Shown here piece by piece: positions 39,757-46,704 of a DNA stretch of 46,704 bases. Made by a program: the position numbers and the translations under genes. The notes beneath the pieces are model-generated. The model was not told the origin of the DNA. It was given only the letters and a program-made list of their open reading frames with translations, and searched no databases. The DNA is from Bacillus aerolatus (GTDB lineage Bacteria; Bacillota; Bacilli; Bacillales; Domibacillaceae): contig NZ_WEIO01000017.1 of the NCBI RefSeq assembly GCF_009183655.1, positions 1-46,704 on the forward strand. Reading direction: 5' to 3'. The stretch's first letter is position 1, and every line of letters begins with the position of its first letter.

Positions 39757-41403
39757 TTGAAGAAAAAACTGATAAGACGTTCGATTCGAAAAGAATTTAA
39801 CGGCTGGTGGGCAATCAGTCTAATTGGGGCGACAGTGATACTGTTGCCCATTCTCTTTGTTTTCTCATCTTTGTTTTTTAAGCCTAATGAAAACTGGTTT
39901 CACATTCGCGAATATTTGTTGGGGACGTATGTAAAAGAAACGCTGCTGCTTGTCTTTTCGACAGGGGTGTTGACAGCCGTTTTAGGAGTGACGCTCGCGT
40001 GGCTTGTGACAGCGTACGACTTTCCACTTAAACGTTTTTTTCGCTGGGGTTTGATTTTGCCACTGGCGATCCCGCCTTATATTGCTGCATATACATACCG
40101 GACGATGCTCAGTTACACGGGGATTGTGCAGGCAACGCTGCGGAATGAATTTGATTACCAAATGAATCCCGAATGGTTAAATATTTCATCGCTGCGCGGC
40201 GCCATATTTATTTTCACATTATTTTTGTATCCGTATGTTTTTCTGATTACGAGAGCGTTTTTGGAGCACCAAAGTGCATCATTTTTTGAAAATGCGAGGC
40301 TGCTCGGAAGAAAGCCGTTTTCTATCTTTATAAAAGTTGTGCTTCCACTCTCGCGGCCTGCTATTGTGGGCGGCGTTGTACTCGTTATATACGAAGTGCT
40401 GAGTGACTACGGGGTAACGAGTTATTTCGGTATTCATACGATTACAACGGCTATTTTTCAAACATGGTTTGGCATGTATGACGTCAATACAGCGATGCGG
40501 CTTGCCGCCTGGCTCATGCTCATCGTTGTCGGCATGTTTATTATTGAAAGACTGCTCAGAAGCCGGCAGCGGTATCATTTGCCGGCTAAGTCAAGGCCGC
40601 TGGCGGCAATGAAGCTGAAACGCTTTAGCGCAGCAGCTGCCTTTACTTATTGCTTTGCTGTGTTTTCAGTTGGCTTTCTTATCCCGTTCGTTCAGCTGAT
40701 CGCCTGGACAGCCTTAACGTTTGATGAGGTGTGGAACGACACCTTTTTCACGTTAGTTTATCAAACACTTTATGTGGCTTTCATCTCTACTTTGCTCATC
40801 ATGATTCTGGCGGTGATCGTGGCGAATGTATGCCGGAAGCAATCGGCTTTTTCCTATTTTTTAGCGAAATGGGTGACGACGGGCTATTCGATCCCGGGCG
40901 CCATCGTTGCGATCGGCGTGCTTGCGCTATTTATTGGGCTGGATGAACGGCTCGCACCGCTGTATGCGATGATGGGGATGGAAGATGCCCCGCTCATTTT
41001 AAGTTTATCCATTGTCATGTTAATTGTCGGTTACGTCATTCGTTTTATGGCAACTGGATATAATGCCATTGAAGTCGGATTTGAGAAAATCGGAACGAAA
41101 TATACAGAAGCGTCGCGAGTGCTTGGACAGGGCGTAACGAAAACGTTTTTTAAAGTGGATCTGCCATTGGTTAAAGGAGCGATCTTCAGCGGTTTTATTT
41201 TAACGTTCGTTGAAATATGTAAAGAGCTGCCGCTTGCTCTATTGCTGCGGCCGTTTAACTTTGAAACGTTATCGACAAAAACGTACCAATTTGCGAAAGA
41301 TGAACGAATTCATGAAGCATCTGTTTCATCGCTCATCATTATTGCTATTAGTATGCTGTCTATTATCGTTCTGCAAATGATCAATAAGAAGGTGAAGGAA
41401 TGA
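39757..41403 (+). CDS. Ferric iron ABC transporter, fused permease
   Basis: A 548-residue membrane protein of two homologous halves, each about six helices, as in FbpB/SfuB/FutB. Both EAA loops are seen: ENARLLGRKPFSIFIKVVLP near residue 175 and EASRVLGQGVTKTFFKVDLP near 455. Start is TTG at 39757, with GGAAG just before, overlapping the end of the binding-protein gene. The stop overlaps the ATPase start by four bases. Confidence 0.93.
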   Translation: MKKKLIRRSIRKEFNGWWAISLIGATVILLPILFVFSSLFFKPNENWFHIREYLLGTYVKETLLLVFSTGVLTAVLGVTLAWLVTAYDFPLKRFFRWGLILPLAIPPYIAAYTYRTMLSYTGIVQATLRNEFDYQMNPEWLNISSLRGAIFIFTLFLYPYVFLITRAFLEHQSASFFENARLLGRKPFSIFIKVVLPLSRPAIVGGVVLVIYEVLSDYGVTSYFGIHTITTAIFQTWFGMYDVNTAMRLAAWLMLIVVGMFIIERLLRSRQRYHLPAKSRPLAAMKLKRFSAAAAFTYCFAVFSVGFLIPFVQLIAWTALTFDEVWNDTFFTLVYQTLYVAFISTLLIMILAVIVANVCRKQSAFSYFLAKWVTTGYSIPGAIVAIGVLALFIGLDERLAPLYAMMGMEDAPLILSLSIVMLIVGYVIRFMATGYNAIEVGFEKIGTKYTEASRVLGQGVTKTFFKVDLPLVKGAIFSGFILTFVEICKELPLALLLRPFNFETLSTKTYQFAKDERIHEASVSSLIIIAISMLSIIVLQMINKKVKE

Positions 41404-42059
41404 AAATTGTAGACATTCAAAATCTTGTTTTTTCGTTTTCTTCTACAAGTGAACCAGTCATTAACGGCGTTTCGTTATCCATTATGAAAGATGAAATCGT
41501 TGGGATTCTCGGACCGAGCGGCAGCGGAAAAAGCACCTTGCTCCGCTTAATCGCCGGATTGGAAATGCCGTGGCAAGGCTCGATCCACGTTGCAGAAAAA
41601 CCTGTCGTGAGCGAAAAACTGTTTATCCAGCCGGAAGACAGGGGAGTGGGCATGGTGTTTCAAGATTACGCACTTTTCCCGCACATGACGGTGAATGAGA
41701 ATATTATGTTCGGTTTATCACGTTTGCCAAGAAAAGAGCGCAAACCGCGGGTGATGGAAATGTTAGAACTTGTGAAAATGGAAGAGTTTTCCGAACGCTA
41801 TCCCCACGAGTTGAGCGGCGGCCAGCAGCAACGGGTGTCTTTAGCTAGAGCGCTTGCGCCAAAACCAAACGTCTTGTTAATGGACGAGCCGTTCAGCAAC
41901 TTGGACGCTGATTTAAAAGCAGAAATTAGAGAAGACTTGCGCGTCATTTTGAAAAAGGCGAATATTACTTGCATCATCGTCACGCACGATCGTCAAGACG
42001 TAGAGTCTATTTGTGACCGCAGCATTGTTTTTGGCCAGAGAGAAGAAGTTATGAACTAA
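41400..42059 (+). CDS. Ferric iron ABC transporter, ATP-binding protein
   Basis: A 219-residue ATPase. Walker A GPSGSGKST (38-46), signature LSGGQQQR (138-145), Walker B LLMDEP (159-164) and the switch histidine in IVTHDRQD are all present. It is shorter than FbpC-type proteins (about 350 residues) and lacks the C-terminal regulatory/TOBE domain. The ATGA overlap couples it to the permease. A terminator follows 6 bases later. Confidence 0.94.
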   Translation: MKIVDIQNLVFSFSSTSEPVINGVSLSIMKDEIVGILGPSGSGKSTLLRLIAGLEMPWQGSIHVAEKPVVSEKLFIQPEDRGVGMVFQDYALFPHMTVNENIMFGLSRLPRKERKPRVMEMLELVKMEEFSERYPHELSGGQQQRVSLARALAPKPNVLLMDEPFSNLDADLKAEIREDLRVILKKANITCIIVTHDRQDVESICDRSIVFGQREEVMN

Positions 42060-42065
42060 GAAAGA

Positions 42066-42118
42066 AAAAAGCTGTCCCGAAGCTGATGAATACCAGCTTT
42101 TGAGACAGCTTTTTTTGT
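42066..42118 (+). terminator. Terminator of the iron ABC operon
   Basis: AAAAAAGCTGTC and GACAGCTTTTTTT form the outer stem, AAGCTG and CAGCTT an inner one. Works in both directions, so it may also end the convergent lipoprotein operon. Confidence 0.85.
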
Positions 42119-42125
42119 ATTTAGC

Positions 42126-42239
42126 GAAGCGGCGCTGCATTGTGCACCGTTTTTCGATATTTATACGCGGACCGCCGGGCATTGTGCGCAGCTAACCATC
42201 GTTTATGCGCGAAAATAATCGAAATGTGCGCGCCGCTTC
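42126..42239. repeat. 21-base-period tandem array (copy 4) inside a 10-base inverted repeat
   Basis: Five contiguous 21-base units at 42129, 42150, 42171, 42192 and 42213, each with a GTGCAC, ATACGC, GTGCGC or ATGCGC core at the same place. Perfect arms GAAGCGGCGC (42126-42135) and GCGCCGCTTC (42230-42239) frame the array. It sits between two convergent genes. Confidence 0.7.
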
Positions 42240-42245
42240 ATAATA

Positions 42246-43025
42246 TTATTTCTCGACTTCTATTTGATGTTCCTCATGTTCATGCAGCCCATCCTTATTT
42301 TCAACATGAATTTGCACGTTGAATGTACCGGCTTCTGTGAATGTATAGGCAGCCGTATATTCTCCAGGGCTGGATTCTTCCGCATCGATCCATTCGTGCT
42401 TGTCAGAAATATCATCGTTCCAAATTTCATAGCGGACTTGTGCTTTCTCTAAAGGTGCCTCATCCATTTGTAACTGTACGGTCATCGTAGTGTCTGTTCC
42501 GGCCTTCGCATTGTCTGGTTTCACGAAATGCATGCCAAACCCTTGAGCATGTTCTCCGTGGCCATGATCGTGATGCTCTTCTCCGTGTTCATGCTCCGTT
42601 TCTTTTTGAGCAGCACCTGCTCCAACAGTCACTGACTTTTTCGGCATAGTGTGCAGTCCTCTGGCTGTTACATGTACTTGCACAGTAAAAACGCCATCAT
42701 GGTCAAAGGTGGTTTCCGCTTCGTACGTGCCATCTTTATTATTTTTCGCTTTAATCATTTTGCTTTCAGCTTCTTTTCCTTCTTCCCACACTTCAAATTC
42801 CACTTTATCCGCATCTGCCACATTTTCGTCGCCTTGTGTAACAGTCGCTTTCATTTCTACTTTTCCATTCACGTCAGCCGTTTCGGGAACCTCAAGCTGT
42901 GCTTCAAGCATCTGAGGCACTTTTGGCTCTTCTACTTTCTTTTCCGCTTTCTCCGTTTCTCCATTGCACGCAGACAACGCAGCAAACAAGAAGACGAATA
43001 GAACCATCCACCCTATTTTTTTCAT
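42246..43025 (-). CDS. Lipoprotein with two YtkA-like domains
   Basis: A 259-residue exported lipoprotein. Signal peptide with lipobox LSAC (C20); two beta-sandwich YtkA-like repeats (about 45-130 and 170-258), both ending in a FTVQVHV- or FNVQIHV-type strand. They are separated by a His-rich linker (HEHGEEHHDHGHGEHAQ) that could bind copper or zinc. An upstream in-frame start at 43067 is not used: ATG 43025 follows GGAGG. The Sco-type gene 46 bases upstream suggests a role in metal delivery or respiratory oxidase assembly (inference). Confidence 0.85.
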   Translation of the reverse strand: MKKIGWMVLFVFLFAALSACNGETEKAEKKVEEPKVPQMLEAQLEVPETADVNGKVEMKATVTQGDENVADADKVEFEVWEEGKEAESKMIKAKNNKDGTYEAETTFDHDGVFTVQVHVTARGLHTMPKKSVTVGAGAAQKETEHEHGEEHHDHGHGEHAQGFGMHFVKPDNAKAGTDTTMTVQLQMDEAPLEKAQVRYEIWNDDISDKHEWIDAEESSPGEYTAAYTFTEAGTFNVQIHVENKDGLHEHEEHQIEVEK

Positions 43026-43071
43026 ATGTATTCCTCCACTCTCATTTATATTTATGAATCCACACATTCTA

Positions 43072-43641
43072 TTAATTTGAGGCTAACTGCTTCACATCTT
43101 TAATGATTTCGTCGTTATGAGCTCCAAGAGTGAAACTATATTCCTTCACAATTTCTCCATTCTGATTAATTAAATAAAAATTAGTGCTGTGGATGACTTG
43201 ATCCGAAGAGGTTGGTTTTTGAATAAGCGTTTGGAATTCTTCTCTCGCAAACACCTCGATTTCTTCCTGAGAATAACCTGTGAGCATATTCCAGTTTGAT
43301 TCATCTTCAGTGAATTTCCCGATGTACGCTTTTAACTTTTCAGGAGTATCCACAGTGGGATCGACGCTGATCGATACAAGCTCGATGTGAATGTCCTCTT
43401 CTTTAAATTTTCTCTGCAGTGCAGCCATATTCGCTGTCATCGGGGGACAGACGGTATCACAGCTCGTGAAGATAAAATCAGCCATCCATACTTTTCCTTT
43501 GAGGTTTTCGATCTCAAACGCCTTGCCATTTTGGTTAGTAAACGTGAACGATGCCATTTCATATGGTTTTGTTTCGTTTAAACTGCAAGCCGAAAGAATG
43601 GCAAATGAAACAGAAAGTAAAAGCAGCCATATTTTTTTCAC
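43072..43641 (-). CDS. Sco1/SenC-family copper chaperone lipoprotein
   Basis: A 189-residue thioredoxin-fold lipoprotein (lipobox LSAC, C19). Copper ligands C61-xxx-C65 (TSCDTVCPPM) and H151 (QVIHSTNFYL) match Sco proteins, which insert copper into the CuA centre of cytochrome oxidase. Start GTG at 43641 follows AGAGGTG and begins KKIWLLLLSVSF; the longer frame to 43743 has no signal-like start. A TGTGAAG repeat lies 73 bases upstream. Forms an operon with the YtkA-like gene. Confidence 0.92.
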   Translation of the reverse strand: MKKIWLLLLSVSFAILSACSLNETKPYEMASFTFTNQNGKAFEIENLKGKVWMADFIFTSCDTVCPPMTANMAALQRKFKEEDIHIELVSISVDPTVDTPEKLKAYIGKFTEDESNWNMLTGYSQEEIEVFAREEFQTLIQKPTSSDQVIHSTNFYLINQNGEIVKEYSFTLGAHNDEIIKDVKQLASN

Positions 43642-43713
43642 CTTGCACCTCTTTTCTATATTACTTTCGCCATCGGGAGAAAAAGAATGTGTACTACAAG
43701 AATAACCGACGAA

Positions 43714-43730
43714 TGTGAAGTTTCTGTGAG
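43714..43730 (-). promoter_or_regulatory. Likely response-regulator operator upstream of the Sco gene
   Basis: TGTGAAGTTTCTGTGAG; on the minus strand two TCACA boxes with an 11-base period. It is 16/17 identical to 45908-45924 upstream of the response regulator. An 11-base direct repeat suits an OmpR/PhoB-type dimer. Confidence 0.62.
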
Positions 43731-43767
43731 TAATCTTTAGCAACTTTTAAACAAAAAAGCTGGTTTG

Positions 43768-45168
43768 TCAAACGAGAAGAGGCAATTGAATGGTGACTGT
43801 GGTACCTTCAACCGCACGGCTCTTTAAAGAGAACGTTCCGCCATGCAGCCTGACAATTTCTTTTACGATGGATAAGCCTAGACCCGTCCCGCCTGTCGAC
43901 CGGCTTCTCGCTTTGTCTGTTCGAAAAAAACGCTCCCCGATGCGGTAAATATCTTCTTCACTTATTCCGATGCCTTTGTTCGTCACTTGCAAGAGCAGGT
44001 TTTTGTTATCTTGCATTAAGTTGATATTAATCACGCTATTAGCAGAAGAATACTTAATGGCATTATCTAACACGTTGTAAATGACTTGCTGAATCCGCTT
44101 CGGATCGCCATTAACAATCAAGTCTTCTTGAAAATTCAAGTCAGTTGTTACCTTTTTTTCGCTTAAATGAATGTGAAAAAGATCGAGTGTATCTAGCAGC
44201 AGCTGGGCGATAGCGATCGGTTCTTTATCGAGTACGTACAATTCTGTTTGAAGGTGATCCAGGTCGACTAAATCGTGGATGAGTTTTTTCATGCGCTCCG
44301 TTTCATTTTCAATGGTCTGCAAGTAATGCTGCGCTTCTTCTGGAGACGTATACAGTTGTTGTTTCAAGGCTTGCGTATAGCCGCCAATATACGTCAGAGG
44401 TGTTCTTAGCTCATGGACAACATTCGATAAAAATTCTTTTTTCCGAATATCTTGTTTCTCTAGCGATGAACTCATCGAATTAAATGCTTGGGCCAAATGA
44501 CCAATCTCATCGTTCGTCTGGAGCTGTAAGCGGTTCGAATAATTGCCTTTAGACACCTCTTTAGAAAATTGCTCAATATGTGTAAGCGGCTGAAACATGG
44601 AACGTCGGATTCGATTGACGACAAGAAAGAGAATAAGAAAAAACAGTGTACCCGTCACAATTAAGATCGGAAAACTTCCTTGGAACACTTCTTGAAGAGC
44701 CGCTAGAGGCACGTAAATGTAAATAAATCCGATGAGTCCTGTTTCACTCATAATAGGGAAGACGGCACCAACAATTTCTCGATTAAATTCCTTTACATAG
44801 CCGTCTTTCATTACATAATTTCCTTTTTCTAATTGTTTGCGGTCATGTTCATTCACTAGAGCTTCATAATTAATTTCATATGGAAAGTATGTGGACAGTT
44901 CTTCTAAATTATCGACAACAATAATTTCATATTCAGAAACGACATTATACCAATGAATTTTTTCAATGATCTCATCACTCAACGAGCCGTAATGGTAATG
45001 AGAAGCTGTTCTTTCTCCTTGATAAATGACTGATTCTCTAATGCTGTTCAAATATAAATCTTTATATAAAAAGTGAAGAAAAAAGAAAGCGAAAGCAATA
45101 GTAAATACGATGCTGATTAAAATAAGAAACAACACTTTTTGACTTAACGTAAGGTTCTTCTTTTTCAA
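43768..45168 (-). CDS. Sensor histidine kinase (HAMP, HisKA class)
   Basis: A 466-residue membrane kinase. TM1 about 12-34, extracytoplasmic sensor loop about 35-165, TM2 about 167-187, HAMP about 188-240, phospho-acceptor H252 (NVVHELRTPLTY), then the ATPase domain with NVLDNAIKYSS, GIGISEEDIYRIGERFFR and GTGLGLSIVKE. Start is TTG at 45168 with GAGGTG inside the 3' end of the regulator gene, two bases between them. Signal unknown; a copper, redox or envelope cue is suggested by the Sco and YtkA genes downstream. Confidence 0.93.
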   Translation of the reverse strand: MKKKNLTLSQKVLFLILISIVFTIAFAFFFLHFLYKDLYLNSIRESVIYQGERTASHYHYGSLSDEIIEKIHWYNVVSEYEIIVVDNLEELSTYFPYEINYEALVNEHDRKQLEKGNYVMKDGYVKEFNREIVGAVFPIMSETGLIGFIYIYVPLAALQEVFQGSFPILIVTGTLFFLILFLVVNRIRRSMFQPLTHIEQFSKEVSKGNYSNRLQLQTNDEIGHLAQAFNSMSSSLEKQDIRKKEFLSNVVHELRTPLTYIGGYTQALKQQLYTSPEEAQHYLQTIENETERMKKLIHDLVDLDHLQTELYVLDKEPIAIAQLLLDTLDLFHIHLSEKKVTTDLNFQEDLIVNGDPKRIQQVIYNVLDNAIKYSSANSVININLMQDNKNLLLQVTNKGIGISEEDIYRIGERFFRTDKARSRSTGGTGLGLSIVKEIVRLHGGTFSLKSRAVEGTTVTIQLPLLV

Positions 45169-45170
45169 TA

Positions 45171-45845
45171 TTACACCTCAAATTTGTATCCGATTCCCCA
45201 AACGGTTTTGATGAGCGGGGCATGCTCCTTTAATTTTAACCTTAACGTTTTAATATGTGTGTCAACCGTTCTTTCACTGCCGTTATAATCTTCTCCCCAA
45301 ACGGATTGCAGGAGCTGTTCTCTGGAAAAAACCTTTCCTGTATTTCGGGCCAGCAGAGAAAGCAGCTCGTACTCTTTTAATGTTAATGAGAGAGAGACTC
45401 CGTCCACCACAGCTTTATAAGAATGAATATCGAGAGTAAGCGGGCCGATCGTATAGCGCTCTGCCCGCTGTGAAACATGATTCGCCCTCCTTAAGACCGA
45501 TTCAATTCTCGCTAATAATTCACCTGGATGAAAAGGTTTAACAATATAATCATCGCCCCCAAGCTTCAACCCGTGAATCTTATCCCATTCTTCTCCTTTC
45601 GCTGATAAAAATATGAGAGGAAGATCATATTTGCTTTTCACCTTTTTCGTAAACGAAAATCCATCCATATACGGCATCATCACATCAACAATTAAAAGGT
45701 CGGGCACCTTTTTATCAATCATGAAAAGAGCATCCATTCCGTTAGAAGCTTCGACGACAGTATACCCTTCTTTCTCTAAAAATGTTTTCACTAATTCCCG
45801 CATCGTTTTCTCATCATCAATGACCATCACTGTTAATCCATTCAT
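45171..45845 (-). CDS. OmpR-family response regulator
   Basis: A 224-residue regulator. Receiver domain with D10-D11, phospho-acceptor D54 (IVDVMMPYMDGF) and K near 103 (YIVKPFHPGE); winged-helix DNA-binding domain about 125-224 (LTLKEYELLSLLARNTGKVF, SERTVDTHIKTLRLKL). It probably binds the TGTGAAG repeat upstream of its own operon and of the Sco gene. Confidence 0.95.
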   Translation of the reverse strand: MNGLTVMVIDDEKTMRELVKTFLEKEGYTVVEASNGMDALFMIDKKVPDLLIVDVMMPYMDGFSFTKKVKSKYDLPLIFLSAKGEEWDKIHGLKLGGDDYIVKPFHPGELLARIESVLRRANHVSQRAERYTIGPLTLDIHSYKAVVDGVSLSLTLKEYELLSLLARNTGKVFSREQLLQSVWGEDYNGSERTVDTHIKTLRLKLKEHAPLIKTVWGIGYKFEV

Positions 45846-45907
45846 AATTAACCCTCACTTTAGCAGAAGTTCCTTAGTAAAGTATAATTCTTATTTTAGC
45901 CATCATT

Positions 45908-45924
45908 TGTGAAGTTTTTGTGAG
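45908..45924 (-). promoter_or_regulatory. Likely autoregulatory operator of the two-component operon
   Basis: TGTGAAGTTTTTGTGAG, the near-identical partner of 43714-43730. It ends about 21 bases upstream of a TATACT -10 (45886-45881 on the minus strand), the usual place for an activator when the -35 is poor. Confidence 0.62.
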
Positions 45925-46370
45925 CTTAGCATCACAGGACGCCCTCCTTTTTTTGAAAAGATCAGCCGAGAAAAGGAAGGGTTTTATATTTCCAAGACTA
46001 CGCGGAGTATGAATAATGGGTTTTGAAACCCAATATACTGTGTGAAAATAATTATAAAAAGGCTGCCGAGACTTTTTTTGCTTTTCTTATCAAGCAGGTG
46101 AACCCTACCCTCAATCAAATTGACCGACTGCCCTGTATAGAAAACTATCTGTTGTTTAAAGAGTCGCACGACAGAGAAATTTGTGAAAGGAGAGAATTTA
46201 TTGTAGGAACCTAAACGAAGAAATATATGAATGGGATGGATAATCATAATGAAGTAGCGAGTTCACCTGTCTTGCAGGCTGTTTTTTTGTAGAAAAATCA
46301 CAAAAAGTAATAATGAATCCAAATAAAAGGGCGTTTCAATTTTGGTGAATAATTTTCTTTTGAAATTTTG
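45925..46370. other. Gap between the two-component operon and the rRNA promoters
   Basis: No confident gene. A 63-codon frame (46023-46214, TTG start) has no ribosome-binding site or recognised domain. A short stem CCTGTCTTGCAGG with T7 at about 46266-46287 could end a transcript coming from the left, perhaps a small RNA or remnant gene. Confidence 0.4.
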
Positions 46371-46400
46371 TTGACTTTATATTTTAGAACATGTTATATT
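46371..46400 (+). promoter_or_regulatory. rRNA operon promoter P1
   Basis: TTGACT, 18-base spacer, TATATT. Confidence 0.75.
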
Positions 46401-46451
46401 GTTATTCGGCCGTTAAAACAGCGGTTTTGAAAAAAAGATATTAAAAAGTTA

Positions 46452-46481
46452 TTGACTTTTTATCTTTTTAAATGTTATTAT
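46452..46481 (+). promoter_or_regulatory. rRNA operon promoter P2
   Basis: TTGACT, 18-base spacer, TATTAT, 81 bases after P1; tandem promoters are usual for Bacillus rrn operons. Confidence 0.7.
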
Positions 46482-46512
46482 TGATTCCTGTCATTAAAGA
46501 TGACGGATGCAA

Positions 46513-46532
46513 TTGATCTTTGAAAACTGAAC
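46513..46532 (+). promoter_or_regulatory. rRNA leader element (boxA region)
   Basis: TTGATCTTTGAAAACTGAAC is the conserved leader string found before 16S genes in Bacillus, associated with antitermination and processing. Confidence 0.7.
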
Positions 46533-46588
46533 AAAATACATGCCAGTAAGTTAATTCTTATTTTTAAACATGAGCTATGCAAACAATC

Positions 46589-46704
46589 TTTTTGGAGAGT
46601 TTGATCCTGGCTCAGGACGAACGCTGGCGGCGTGCCTAATACATGCAAGTCGAGCGGACTTGACTGGAGCTTGCTCCAGTTCAAGTTAGCGGCGGACGGG
46701 TGAG
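46589..46704 (+). rRNA. 16S ribosomal RNA, 5' end (partial)
   Basis: GAGTTTGATCCTGGCTCAG (the 27F site) followed by GACGAACGCTGGCGGCGTGC and ATACATGCAAGTCGAGCGGA. The gene runs off the window; the V1 region (about 46658-46685) is a self-complementary ACTGGAGC/GCTCCAGT loop. Confidence 0.97.

Noticed and set aside
42126-42239. CRISPR array
   Set aside because: Units are contiguous with no spacer of distinct sequence and no cas genes nearby.
46478-46684. Minus-strand frame at the right edge
   Set aside because: It lies across the rRNA leader and 16S gene.

Overview
The window is chromosomal DNA from a member of the Bacillaceae. The evidence is gene order (hisZGDBHAFI-yvcD-trxB-yvcI-rapZ-yvcK-whiA-crh, clpP next to a tRNA-Arg, cggR-gapA-pgk-tpiA-gpmI-eno, secG-est-rnr-smpB-ssrA), Crh and CggR themselves, strong AGGAGG ribosome-binding sites, many TTG/GTG starts, and Bacillus-type operators (cre, CtsR, CggR, Fur). 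I cannot name the genus. Protein similarity, moderate GC and abundant intergenic repeats fit a Bacillus-like genus other than the B. subtilis group.

Layout. 1-6.1 kb: a carbon-utilisation block with a short CstA-type transporter, a CitA/DcuS-type sensor kinase and its response regulator, and an SLC13 (DASS) carboxylate transporter preceded by a perfect cre match. 6.3-12.9 kb: an eight-gene histidine operon with 1-4 base overlaps at most junctions. 13.2-20.4 kb: TPR protein YvcD, thioredoxin reductase, then the Nudix-rapZ-yvcK-whiA-crh operon. 20.4-23.5 kb: a decayed DUF5808-type fragment, clpP (minus strand, CtsR-controlled), tRNA-Arg(CCG), sigma-54 and a glutaredoxin-like protein. 23.6-30.8 kb: the CggR-regulated central glycolytic operon. 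31.1-36.5 kb: secG, a carboxylesterase, RNase R, SmpB and tmRNA, i.e. protein export plus the trans-translation set. 36.8-38.4 kb: a CarD-family regulator and a PH-domain protein. 38.6-42.1 kb: a Fur-boxed ferric iron ABC transporter. 42.2-45.8 kb (minus strand): a YtkA-like lipoprotein, a Sco-type lipoprotein and a two-component system whose likely binding motif occurs upstream of both units. 46.4 kb to the end: rRNA promoters, leader and the first bases of a 16S gene.

The most unusual element is in ssrA. The tmRNA gene is interrupted in its T-loop by a 280-base insertion with group I intron features (P1 with U.G at the splice site, P2, P7.1/P7.2-like, P8 and P9 hairpins, the AAGATATAGTC core and a terminal G). 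Removing it restores a normal T-arm and CCA end.

Two dispersed repeat families fill most of the larger gaps. One is a roughly 85-125 base long-hairpin element (about nine copies, with compensatory changes between the arms, and one nested inverted copy). The other is a set of tandem arrays with a 21-base period, found next to transcription terminators. Both names are my own working labels.
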